Below are positions 30,215-38,125 of a stretch of 38,125 nt of DNA, piece by piece. The notes under the pieces were generated by a model. It was given only the letters and a program-made list of their open reading frames with translations, had not been told where the DNA came from and searched no databases. Position numbers and translations under genes: made by a program. The stretch covers positions 150,227 through 188,351 of the forward strand of contig KZ111150.1 in NCBI GenBank assembly GCA_002077045.2. Reading direction: 5' to 3'. Each line of letters begins with the position of its first letter. The stretch's first letter is position 1. This stretch comes from Rachicladosporium sp. CCFEE 5018. Lineage: Eukaryota; Ascomycota; Dothideomycetes; Cladosporiales; Cladosporiaceae.

Positions 30215-31243
30215 TCACCCCATAGCCTTACTCCCCACCCTCCAACTCCTCAAATCCTCCCTAACATCAAACTCATCCAACTCCCCCACAACCTTCTGAC
30301 TACTCTTATCCAGCTTCTTCCTCCCAAAACCCCCTCCCGTAACCTTTCCCCCCTTACTCCCCCAACTCTTCCCACCCCCTTCCTTCCCCTTATGTCCCTT
30401 CCCCTTCTCTCCCCTCTCATCCTCTGTTCGAGGCGTCACAGCTCCAGTTCCAGAAGGCGAGATGTCCTCCGGTTTGCCGTGCGTACCCCACCCGTCGCCG
30501 CCGGAGAAAATATCCTCGATACATTCATCCGCTTTCAGCTCGCCGGGTTGCGAGGCCCAGAAGGCGGCGAGCGCGCGGCGATACATGTCCTGCGCTTCGC
30601 CTATCTCTTTGCTCCTCACACTCAGACTCGGCATCGGTCCTGCCGCAGGGTCCGAAGGATCAACGTGGTTGTCTGCCGTGCTACCAGCTTGCTGCGCCTC
30701 CGCTGAGATTATCCCAGCTATACCGCCGAAGACCGGGGCAGAGCGGAGAGGCGGCGCGGTATACTCGCGTGTGCCTTCGACGTGTTGCATCGCGATGCCG
30801 AGGCGGAGGGTGCTGTTTATCTTGCTGTCTTGCATGAGATAGCGGCGTACGACGCCTTTGCCTTCTTCGCCCTCGGCTTCGCCTGCGCCGGTAGCGCCTA
30901 CATACTCCGCTAGATTCAACCGCACTCTCCCCAGCGTGATCTCATCCCTCTTTCCCCCGCCTCCATACTCCTGCAGCACTTCGAACTCCGCCCAGCAGGC
31001 TGTCAGAACCCCATCCTTACCCACTGATAGCCTCACGACAAGCTCTTTGACGTAGTCGTAAGTCACGCGGTGGTCTTTTATGGGTGCTTTCGTAGTGCGG
31101 CCGCGGTGCTCGGCGGAGGAGGAGTGCTCGATGTGCCATTTTATGTAGGATTGGCCGGAGACTAGGGGCACGTTGTGGAGGTCGAGGATGTTGAGCGTGA
31201 GGGCAAATTTCGTGCGGCGGGGGCGGGGGATGAGGGAGGACAT
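30215..31243 (-). CDS. NT-C2 domain protein (copy B)
   Basis: A single exon of 342 residues starting MSSLIPRPRRTKF. The N-terminal C2-type half and G/K/E-rich tail are as in copy A. Only three conservative residue changes are seen, although third codon positions differ often, so both copies appear to be under strong purifying selection. Homology between the copies in the 3' flank ends abruptly next to the stop codon (30215-30217). It is followed at 271 bp upstream by the DUF6640-like gene on the same strand. Confidence 0.75.
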   Translation of the reverse strand: MSSLIPRPRRTKFALTLNILDLHNVPLVSGQSYIKWHIEHSSSAEHRGRTTKAPIKDHRVTYDYVKELVVRLSVGKDGVLTACWAEFEVLQEYGGGGKRDEITLGRVRLNLAEYVGATGAGEAEGEEGKGVVRRYLMQDSKINSTLRLGIAMQHVEGTREYTAPPLRSAPVFGGIAGIISAEAQQAGSTADNHVDPSDPAAGPMPSLSVRSKEIGEAQDMYRRALAAFWASQPGELKADECIEDIFSGGDGWGTHGKPEDISPSGTGAVTPRTEDERGEKGKGHKGKEGGGKSWGSKGGKVTGGGFGRKKLDKSSQKVVGELDEFDVREDLRSWRVGSKAMG

Positions 31244-31514
31244 TGCTGTGTGGACCTCATGAGAGGTGGGAGGATGTTCACATCGTAGATGGTGGATTGA
31301 GGACAGCTCGACAATCGACGTTACACTAACAGAGTGGTCGGAGTTCGGGACTGCGCTTGCCGAAGAAGCCGAGTGTGAAGTGAATGAGCTGAGTATATCA
31401 AGGACATATCATACAGATCAGACACCTTCGTATCTCGCTTTGAGACAAGCAACCCTACCTCAGTGCTTACTCCTGAGCTCGTCAAGCTGCTCGCGTGACA
31501 GCAATGCAACACTC

Positions 31515-31964
31515 TCAGCTAACCTTCCCCTTCGCTCCATCCATTCTCCTCCCCTCAAGCCAATAACCCACCCACATCAACACCACAACCCCCGCAAACA
31601 CCGGACCCTGCACAATCCCCTCTCTGCTATGCTCCGGATCGAACCAGTTCGCCCCCGGATACAAAATCGCAGTACATCCCGCTGCGCAGTAGAAGCTTCC
31701 CACCATTGCGCTCACCCACACACTCTCCTTGACTTCCCTTGCACTCAGCTTCGTGAACGCCGGCCGCCAGACGTAGGTCAGGGAGAAGGCTGCGAGGAGC
31801 ACGCCTAAGGACATTGTCTGCCCATTGTGGAAACGTGCGTGCGGTGGCCAGCGGGGGTTGTAGATGTGCGTTTCGTTCCAGTCGGCGGCGAAGGCGCCGA
31901 GGGTGTAGAAGAGGTTGGCTAGGGTCATGATCGTGCGACCGGCGGTAAGGTAGGGACCGGGCAT
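31515..31964 (-). CDS. Small four-helix membrane protein, DUF6640-like (copy B)
   Basis: 149 residues, single exon, same start (MPGPYLTAGR) and length as copy A. The family block ADWNETHIYNPRWPPHARF is unchanged. Differences cluster in the loop after YVWRP (FTKLSAREV against FMNLTAKEV) and at a few helix positions. The function is unknown; an integral membrane location is inferred from four hydrophobic stretches. Confidence 0.65.
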   Translation of the reverse strand: MPGPYLTAGRTIMTLANLFYTLGAFAADWNETHIYNPRWPPHARFHNGQTMSLGVLLAAFSLTYVWRPAFTKLSAREVKESVWVSAMVGSFYCAAGCTAILYPGANWFDPEHSREGIVQGPVFAGVVVLMWVGYWLEGRRMDGAKGKVS

Positions 31965-32912
31965 GGTTGGAAGGTGAAGGGTTACTCGGCAGGTGGGAAT
32001 GGGTTACTGCGATGATGGCGATTGTAGCGAGTGCTGAATAGTACTTCGAGGAGAGCTCTGTGAAGTTGATTCTTGAGTCGAGTTGATGGCGGAGCTCCGT
32101 CGTGACACAACGTTGCCGCCGACACAATGCCTTCGCGGTAGAGTTCACGGCATGCAGAGACAAAGTTGCGAATGCGGAAAAGCCAGTCGTGATCCTACTT
32201 CGATTAGGGATATCGCACCATATGTGCTTCGCTCGTTGAACAGATTAAGCGGCTTTGACGATCATGCACTGTACGAAGCACCGTCTTTGAGACATGTAAA
32301 GTGGTTCATGTTGTCGTCGTCGTTTAGCCTTGAGTAGAGTCGTTCCGCATGTACCCCCACCAAACGCGGGCACATGAGACGCGATCTCGAGCTCCATGAC
32401 CATCACCAGTCAGCTTCCTCTTATACGTCAATACAATCGATCAATAGCCTGTACACAGCCATACCGAGACCGAGGATCTTACCTTCAACAAAGCTTTCAG
32501 CAATCGCCGAAGTACAAGCAGTCACGAGTGCCACCGGCTCCCTTCCCTTTCCTCACTTCCCTCCATCTCTATCTTAGCAATCAGCGATATCAAAAGTACC
32601 CTTCGAGTCCACAACCAGGGAGTCACCACCTTAGCTTCAGTCGAACTCGCTGTTCAGGACTTTCCGAAGCCGTCGAGCGGTAGGCACTGAATAGCTCCTC
32701 GAGCCAACTATCTGTCTTCAGCCCCAAGGCAGCCACGCGGGCCAAACGAACAAGGCTACCGGTTTGTTGGCCACAGCTACTCTTCATCGGGCCCCCATAG
32801 TCAAACACGAAGCAGATTGATTGCTGCTGAGCATCACGGCACACAGTCTCTTGTCGTTACGATCGAAGACGCCCGTTCTGCTCGCTACGAGCGAGGCCAG
32901 CAGCAAGGCAAG
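31965..32912. promoter_or_regulatory. Divergent intergenic region between DUF6640-like and Yippee genes (copy B)
   Basis: Counterpart of 9007-9971. It is clearly alignable, and copy B lacks the short extra segment near GCATGTA. No gene seen; the long frame of copy A is interrupted here. Confidence 0.45.
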
Positions 32913-33319
32913 ATGGGCCTAGTCTACAACGTCTACCTCAACGCCAAACGCATCTACGGCTGCAAAGTCTGCAAAACCCACCTCGCAGACCACGACGACA
33001 TAATCTCCCGCGTTCGTCTCTCTCCCATCCTCCCCTCCTCCTCCCTTCTCCTCCCCTCGCCCTACTAACCCTTCCTTCCACCCAGAACTTCCGCGGCCAA
33101 CACGGCAAAGCCTACCTCTTCTCCTCCACCGTCAACGTCCTGCTAGGCGAAGCCGCGGAGCGAAATATGACAACAGGCCGCCATATCGTGCGGGATATCA
33201 GCTGCAGGCAGTGCAAAGAGGTTGTGGGGTGGAAGTACGATCGCGCGTATGAGGGGAGCGAGAAGTATAAGGAGGGCAAGTTTATTCTGGAGGTGGAGTT
33301 GATGTGTAGTGTGACGTAG
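32913..33319 (+). CDS. Yippee-family zinc-binding protein (copy B)
   Basis: Two exons (32913-33011 and 33086-33319) encode 110 residues identical to copy A. The CKVC and CRQC zinc pairs are present. The intron is 74 nt, against 135 nt in copy A, and is almost pure pyrimidine up to a CTACTAAC branch site. Its donor is GTTCGT, a less common form with T at position +3. Identity of protein with changed synonymous sites and a replaced intron points to strong constraint on the protein. Confidence 0.9.
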
Positions 33320-33752
33320 ACTGGGACGATGAGGGGAGGGAGGGGAAAGGGGGAGTGGGGAATGGGTGGGTCTTGGGGGTAGAGGAGTTTGGGTTGGGGT
33401 TGGGCACTTGGAATGGGGCATAATGAAGGATTTGAGTTATGAGCATATGAATTTACAATTTCGCTTCCTTTCGGGACAAGGCAACACAGCTAGCCGGCGC
33501 ATTTGGCGGCTTGTCGAGGGGAGATTGGGAGATGTGAACATGATGGCGAACGGCTCGATCGCAATGTCGCTTCATAACGATGCGTTGCCTTCACTACTTA
33601 GGGCAAACATTAACGGTCTTCCCCTAGACAATGTCGAAGTGGTGATGCCTCCCATTCGCGAAGCTCCCAAACGCCGTAACCTCTCCGAAATCCCAGTGCC
33701 GTAAGTCATTACTGCTGCATCACTGTCTGCTTGTAAGCCAGTAACAGGCTAT
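33320..33752. other. Convergent 3' region between Yippee and cysteine dioxygenase genes (copy B)
   Basis: Contains a G-rich tract (33332-33413) and no gene I can support. A 112-codon open frame at 33366-33704 is not conserved in copy A. Confidence 0.5.
33332..33413 (+). repeat. G-rich tract with quadruplex-forming pattern
   Basis: GGGGAGGGAGGGGAAAGGGG lies 12 bp after the Yippee stop codon, followed by further GGG runs to about 33413. Four G runs with loops of 1, 1 and 3 bases fit the G-quadruplex rule on the sense strand of the Yippee 3' UTR. Copy A has a weaker, more interrupted form. Confidence 0.5.
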
Positions 33753-34707
33753 TCATGCAGCTTCTGCCACTTTCACCCCATAAACAGAATGGAGTCCACA
33801 CTTCGCGACATGCTTACTTGCCCCAGTCGCGGCGTCGAAGACGTGAGAACCATGTTTGGCTGCGTTGGGAGGCTGTCACGCCATCGATCAGCAAGCGTCC
33901 TTCTCGTCTCGCATGCATGGTCAGACTTACGGTATACAAATGCAAACTCACCGCCACTTCGGTCGCGCTCGGATTCGCAATGCGGTGTAGGCCCAGGCGA
34001 TCGGACATATACGTCACTTGATCCCTGCCATACAGCCTCTCCCTCTGAATCTGCAGCGGTCGGGTGTGTTGACCAGCTGTTGCGTTTGGGGTGCAGCTGT
34101 GCTTTGGAGCTTGGCCTGCGGGGTCGGAACACGAGTGTGTGACTCCGGTCTCGCAAGGCCATGCGTACAGCGTCTCTCGCAGTGAACCTTTGAGTATTTT
34201 CATCAAGCAGTGTGCGCCAGAGTGATCGTGTATGGGCGAAGCGCATCCGGGGTTCCAGACGAGTACTAGGAGGTTGGCGTGTTGATTAATGTTTGAGACG
34301 AGGTTGCGGGTATAGAGTATGGAAGGATCAGCGAGTGCGTAGCGTCGCCAGTCTATTTCGTGGGATGTGTAGGCCGTCAATGCCTTCTGCAAAGCTCGTA
34401 CGTTCGTGGCTGGGCTGGAGCTGGCGTTCAAGATACCGTTTCGTGTGCCGAGGATGCTTGTCAGGTCCGCGACTAGAGTTTGCAGAGATGGTCGGACGGA
34501 GGCAGGCATCTGTTGCGTTGCAGGGCCGACTATCTGCCGCTGCCCTGGGAAGGTGAGAGGATGTACATCGCCTGCTGTGATGGTTTGAGAGGTTGCAGTG
34601 TGCAGCGACCTTCCAGAAACCCCGCGCGCGACGGTGACAGGCCCAGAATGAGCTACAATATGCTGGATCGCTCGCGTGGATTTATGAGAGCAGCTGAGAG
34701 TCGCCAT
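33753..34707 (-). CDS. Cysteine dioxygenase (copy B)
   Basis: Two exons (34707-33931 and 33872-33753) with a 58-nt intron encode 298 residues. The active-site parts are as in copy A: SPIHDHSGAHC with two iron histidines and the cofactor cysteine, LGLHR with the third histidine, and SLHLY with the Ser-His-Tyr triad, then TPPNAAKHGSHVFDA. In contrast, the N-terminal extension and the loop after YAWPCE differ at many residues, so these parts are weakly constrained. The enzyme should convert cysteine to cysteine sulfinate. It diverges from the NAK kinase gene. Confidence 0.88.
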
Positions 34708-35385
34708 CGCTGCGAGTTAGTTCTTTCTTTCAGTTTGATAAAAGTGGACAAGTGGACGGATGGAAACAGGGGATGAGATTCACGCTTATCAAAGAGAAAG
34801 AGATAACGGAATGTGTACAAAACCGCTGCTCACCAGGTGTCGCCGACCACGCTGGCCATTCATCGTCGGCCATCGGAGTCTCGTGGTTTTGTGTGGAACT
34901 TACTCACTTTGAGCCGGCGCTTCCCGAGAATCACTCATGGACGTCGCATATGCTACATGGCGTGCGAAATTGACGATGGCGAAGTCTAGGGGTAAAGATG
35001 ATGATGGTGGAGTGCACGATGTAATTTTCGAGGGGAGAAACGCAGCCAGAAGTGAAGTGAGGTCGACTCGTCCATTTCCGTAGGTAACGTGCAAGCACAC
35101 CATCGCCCTTGCTCTCGCGGGAGGGCGGTGCGGCGCGATTACTGAGGCATCAAGCTCGCAGCCTAACCCTACAGCTCGAATAGCATGTCTGGCCCACGCA
35201 ATGATGCGCTATCCATTGGTCCCCGGCCTCGGTATGAGGTGACACGGGTCCATGTGTGACCAAGGCAACAATACCTCATAGGCTTCTCATACTCCAACCC
35301 TCTCTGCAGTCTCCCAGCCGTGCACTTTGAGCACTCCGACGTCCCTTGCAATGCCCTGAGCAACGTCGCCCACGCCCCGCCAAGC
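34708..35385. promoter_or_regulatory. Divergent region between cysteine dioxygenase and NAK kinase genes (copy B)
   Basis: Counterpart of 11867-12563. The candidate minus-strand first exon (34834-34873, MADDEWPAWSAT, donor GTGAGC) is kept. The AG before the dioxygenase ATG (TCGCAG) would again join it in frame. Confidence 0.4.
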
Positions 35386-38125
35386 ATGGCTTCCACCCTC
35401 CCCCACCGCCCTCCCACCTACCGCGCTCCAGCAGCCGCCCCAGCAGCACCACAAGGCACCTTCCTCCCCGGCACCAAAGTCCAAGTCGGCTCCCACCGCG
35501 TCGTCATCGAAAAGTACCTCTCCGAAGGCGGCTTCGCCCACGTCTACGTCGTGCGAGTCCCCCGCGAAGACGGCAAGCATGAGCTCGCAGTCCTCAAGCG
35601 CGTGGCAGTGCCGGACAAGGATCACCTGGCGAGCATGCGGACGGAGGTTGAGACTATGAAGAAGTTGAAAGGGCATGGCAAGATCGTGACGTACTACGAT
35701 AGTCATGCGAGTCAGTTGAAGGGAGGGGGGTATGAGGTTTTCTTGTTGATGGAGTATTGCAGTGGAGGCGGGCTGATCGATTTTATGAATACACGTTTGC
35801 AGCATCGTCTTACTGAGCCGGAGATTCTGAAGATCTTCGCTGATGTGGCGGAGGGGGTGGCTTGTATGCATTACTTGAAGCCTCCTCTCCTGCACCGCGA
35901 TCTCAAGGTGGAGAACGTGCTGATCTCGAAGAGCGCGAGTGGAGGCGCGACGTATAAGTTGTGTGATTTTGGGAGTACGGCTGCGCCGAGACCTGCGGCT
36001 ACGACGGCGGAGGAGGGCAGGCTGATAGAGGAGGATGTGCAGAAGCATACGACTATGCAGTATCGCAGTCCGGAGATGGTCGATGTGTGGCGGAAGCAGC
36101 CGATTGACGAGAAGGCGGATGTGTGGGCGTTAGGAGTGCTGCTGTACAAGCTCTGCTATTACACTACGCCTTTTGAGGAGGTTGGACAGATGGCGATCTT
36201 GAATGCCACGTTCAAGTTTCCTTCGTATCCGCAATTCTCGCCGCGGCTGAGGAGGTTCATCAGCTGGATGCTTAAGGAAGACCCGAAGGCAAGGCCAAAT
36301 ATCTATGAGACCATCAAAGAAGCTGCATCGATGCGAGGAGCGGAGGTCCCTATCAAGGACATTTACGCCGATCGCACACGGTCTGAGGCGCGACGCACGC
36401 AAGAATTGCCTCCTTTACGGTCTGCAGTGTCGTCTCCCACTGCGGGTATTGGCCTGCAGAAGGCGCAGACGAGGACCGAGGGGATGAGCTTACCAGACGT
36501 AACGCCAATGAGACGAGGTCGGCCGACTGCGGCTCAGTTGGCACCCACTGCTGTGAAGCCAGGTGCATCGCCTGCACGAGGGGATCCGTTCGCGGCACTC
36601 GACTCCAAGAACTTCGATAAGCGAAGTGAAGCTGTGGACGAGCTGTCCCAGCGCTTCCCTGCTATAGACGAGTTCTCCATTGTCAACGAGAAAGCTGCGC
36701 CGTTCAAGTTCACCGCTAGTCCGCCAAGCACTGAAGCGCCGGTCAACAGTAAGCTGAACGAGCGCGTTGTGCAAGCACTTGCAGACGATGCTTCAAAGGG
36801 CATCGACAAGGCCAGCGCTGTTACAAAGTCAAAGAATCCAGTGCAATTGCAGCAGAAGTCAGCAGCTTCGCTCACGAAGCTGAGGAGCGCCGACAGACCT
36901 CAAGAGGTGTACACACCACAGCCACTACCCTCGACGGCCAGTGGGCGCTATAAGTCGACTGCTGTTGGCAGCTCTCCGCCACGTACCAGCTCATTACAGC
37001 CTACGAGTAGCGCTGCTTCAACACTGAAATCGCCTGACTTTATGAAGCGGCCAGTATGGAAAGTGCCAGACCATGGCCGATCAGCAAGCCAGCCACGAGC
37101 ACGCGAGACGTCGCAGGCGGCACCGACGACTCTGCAGCCACCTTCGCAGCGGCCTAGCTTACTGAATGTAAACCGCTCGAAGTCACAAACTTCGACTGTG
37201 ACGACGGTAGCATCATCTCGACCGTCTCTCGAAGGCGGCAGACCGTCGCAGCTTGATGTTGGAGATGACACGCTTCATCGCGCACGGTCTGCTCAACCGC
37301 GGACAAGACCGAATAGCTCGTACGTTACTTCAAATCTGGACTTCTTGCGGGATCACGAACTATCACGAAAGTCCTCGTCGGAGGCGCGAAGATCGCTTGA
37401 CAGGCGAAGAAGTCAGCAAGCTAGTCCGCGACTGGGACCAACTGCTGGCGACGAGGCAGCAGTTGAGGACAAGAACATCGACAACGACCTGGATTTCCTG
37501 CGGAGTACCGAGGAGCCTGATGCCGTCAAACGGCGACACAGCCGGAAGGAATCTTCATCGCAGCACAAGAAGCGCCTCAGTATACCATCAATCTCGGGCG
37601 CGAAGAACATTCTCGCTGGCCGGTTTGGCGATGCTTTCAAGCGTTTCGAGCAAAGCTCAGGTGATCAACTAAAGGACTTGCCCCGAACGCCGGACCGTGA
37701 AGACATGCCCGATCGACGCATGCTCAGCCCTGTGCCAGCCTCAGAAGCCACCTCAGACTCTCCGACTAGAGCCCTCGATGAAAGTCAAGAGCTCCCCCCA
37801 GATATGCGACGGGAGCTCGAGCGGCGACGACTGGCTGAGGAGGAAGATCGTGTCGCTGCTGCTGCTGCCGAGTATCGCGCTCTTGTCACTGCGAACGGGA
37901 CTGGTGGCGCGCCGCCTAGTAGAGCCGATGCGATCAAGAAGCGGGTGCAGGATATTCTGGATGAGGGGAGGAAGTCGCCTGCACCTGTGAGGAAGACGGC
38001 TGAAGGGTATGGCAGGTTTACGGACACGCCGCAGCGGGCTGCGACTGACATGCCAGAGACGAGTGCGGCGGCTGTAAGTCTGCCGCCGAGGACTACTTCG
38101 CTGCCCAAGGCACAGCGTACGCCGA
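35386..38125 (+). CDS. NAK-family (Ark1/Prk1/AAK1-like) serine/threonine kinase, 3' end outside window (copy B)
   Basis: The frame is open from MASTLPHRP to the end of the window, 913 codons, so it covers more than copy A. The kinase domain carries SEGGFAHVYVV, AVLKR, HRDLKVEN, CDFGSTAA and YRSPEM. The tail is long, rich in S, P, R and T, with many possible phosphorylation sites. Beyond the point where copy A is cut, it includes SGAKNILAGRFGDAFKRFE and a charged helix (MRRELERRRLAEEEDRVAAA), perhaps a coiled coil. It should act in endocytosis and actin-patch regulation like yeast Ark1/Prk1. No intron is needed in the visible part. Confidence 0.88.
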   Translation, partial: MASTLPHRPPTYRAPAAAPAAPQGTFLPGTKVQVGSHRVVIEKYLSEGGFAHVYVVRVPREDGKHELAVLKRVAVPDKDHLASMRTEVETMKKLKGHGKIVTYYDSHASQLKGGGYEVFLLMEYCSGGGLIDFMNTRLQHRLTEPEILKIFADVAEGVACMHYLKPPLLHRDLKVENVLISKSASGGATYKLCDFGSTAAPRPAATTAEEGRLIEEDVQKHTTMQYRSPEMVDVWRKQPIDEKADVWALGVLLYKLCYYTTPFEEVGQMAILNATFKFPSYPQFSPRLRRFISWMLKEDPKARPNIYETIKEAASMRGAEVPIKDIYADRTRSEARRTQELPPLRSAVSSPTAGIGLQKAQTRTEGMSLPDVTPMRRGRPTAAQLAPTAVKPGASPARGDPFAALDSKNFDKRSEAVDELSQRFPAIDEFSIVNEKAAPFKFTASPPSTEAPVNSKLNERVVQALADDASKGIDKASAVTKSKNPVQLQQKSAASLTKLRSADRPQEVYTPQPLPSTASGRYKSTAVGSSPPRTSSLQPTSSAASTLKSPDFMKRPVWKVPDHGRSASQPRARETSQAAPTTLQPPSQRPSLLNVNRSKSQTSTVTTVASSRPSLEGGRPSQLDVGDDTLHRARSAQPRTRPNSSYVTSNLDFLRDHELSRKSSSEARRSLDRRRSQQASPRLGPTAGDEAAVEDKNIDNDLDFLRSTEEPDAVKRRHSRKESSSQHKKRLSIPSISGAKNILAGRFGDAFKRFEQSSGDQLKDLPRTPDREDMPDRRMLSPVPASEATSDSPTRALDESQELPPDMRRELERRRLAEEEDRVAAAAAEYRALVTANGTGGAPPSRADAIKKRVQDILDEGRKSPAPVRKTAEGYGRFTDTPQRAATDMPETSAAAVSLPPRTTSLPKAQRTP

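Larger units (their letters stand above)
14806..37393. repeat. Segmental duplication, copy B (about 22.6 kb)
   Basis: Collinear counterpart of 1-14571. It is longer because of about 7.9 kb of extra sequence (about 19130-27050) and about 340 bp more between SSCP-B and NT-C2. The offset to copy A is 14805 over the first 2 kb. The copy continues past 37393 into the 3' part of the kinase gene, which copy A lacks because of the gap. Confidence 0.9.

Noticed and set aside
1..38125. CRISPR array, insertion sequence, rRNA or prophage
   Set aside because: No regular short repeats with spacers, no transposase or phage genes, no rRNA-like sequence; intron-containing genes show a eukaryotic source.

Overview
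The window looks like nuclear DNA of a filamentous or yeast-like ascomycete, probably a dothideomycete (inference). Genes are split by short GT-AG introns of about 50-75 nt with CTGAC/CTAAC-type branch sites. The recognisable proteins are typical of fungi: an NAK-family kinase, a one-gene Yippee protein, an NT-C2 protein, a DUF6640-like membrane protein, a thiol dioxygenase, SRPK-like kinases, a kinase-vWA fusion and a CorA-like membrane protein. There are no bacterial, organellar or viral features.

The main fact about the layout is that the same collinear gene block appears twice, both times in the same direction. Copy A is 1-14571 and copy B is 14806-37393, with an additional 134 bases of copy B before it. 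A run of exactly 100 N (14572-14671) separates them. Copy A stops inside the NAK kinase gene, and copy B starts inside the glucosyltransferase gene. So this is either a true tandem segmental duplication with a large unsequenced gap, or two haplotypes or homeologs joined end to end during scaffolding.

Each copy has a stable part and a plastic part. The stable part is NT-C2 (-), DUF6640-like (-), Yippee (+), cysteine dioxygenase (-) and NAK kinase (+). All are collinear, and the proteins are nearly identical between copies. The plastic part lies between the glucosyltransferase tail and the NT-C2 stop codon. It carries two genes per copy for a small secreted protein with a 12-cysteine framework (SSCP-A and SSCP-B), one SRPK-like kinase divergent from SSCP-B, and decayed SRPK fragments downstream of the SSCP genes. 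Copy B has about 7.9 kb extra here (about 19130-27050), holding a kinase-vWA fusion gene and a CorA-like gene.

Decay differs between the copies. In copy A the SRPK gene has a nonsense codon and SSCP-A has lost one framework cysteine. In copy B the SRPK gene is intact, SSCP-B has lost the first base of an intron donor, and the CorA-like gene has a one-base frameshift in a G run. The stable genes are housekeeping (endocytosis and actin signalling, cysteine catabolism, sterol glucosylation, membrane proteins). The SSCP/SRPK interval behaves like fast-evolving accessory sequence. All exon models were built by hand from reading frames and splice signals, without any database search.
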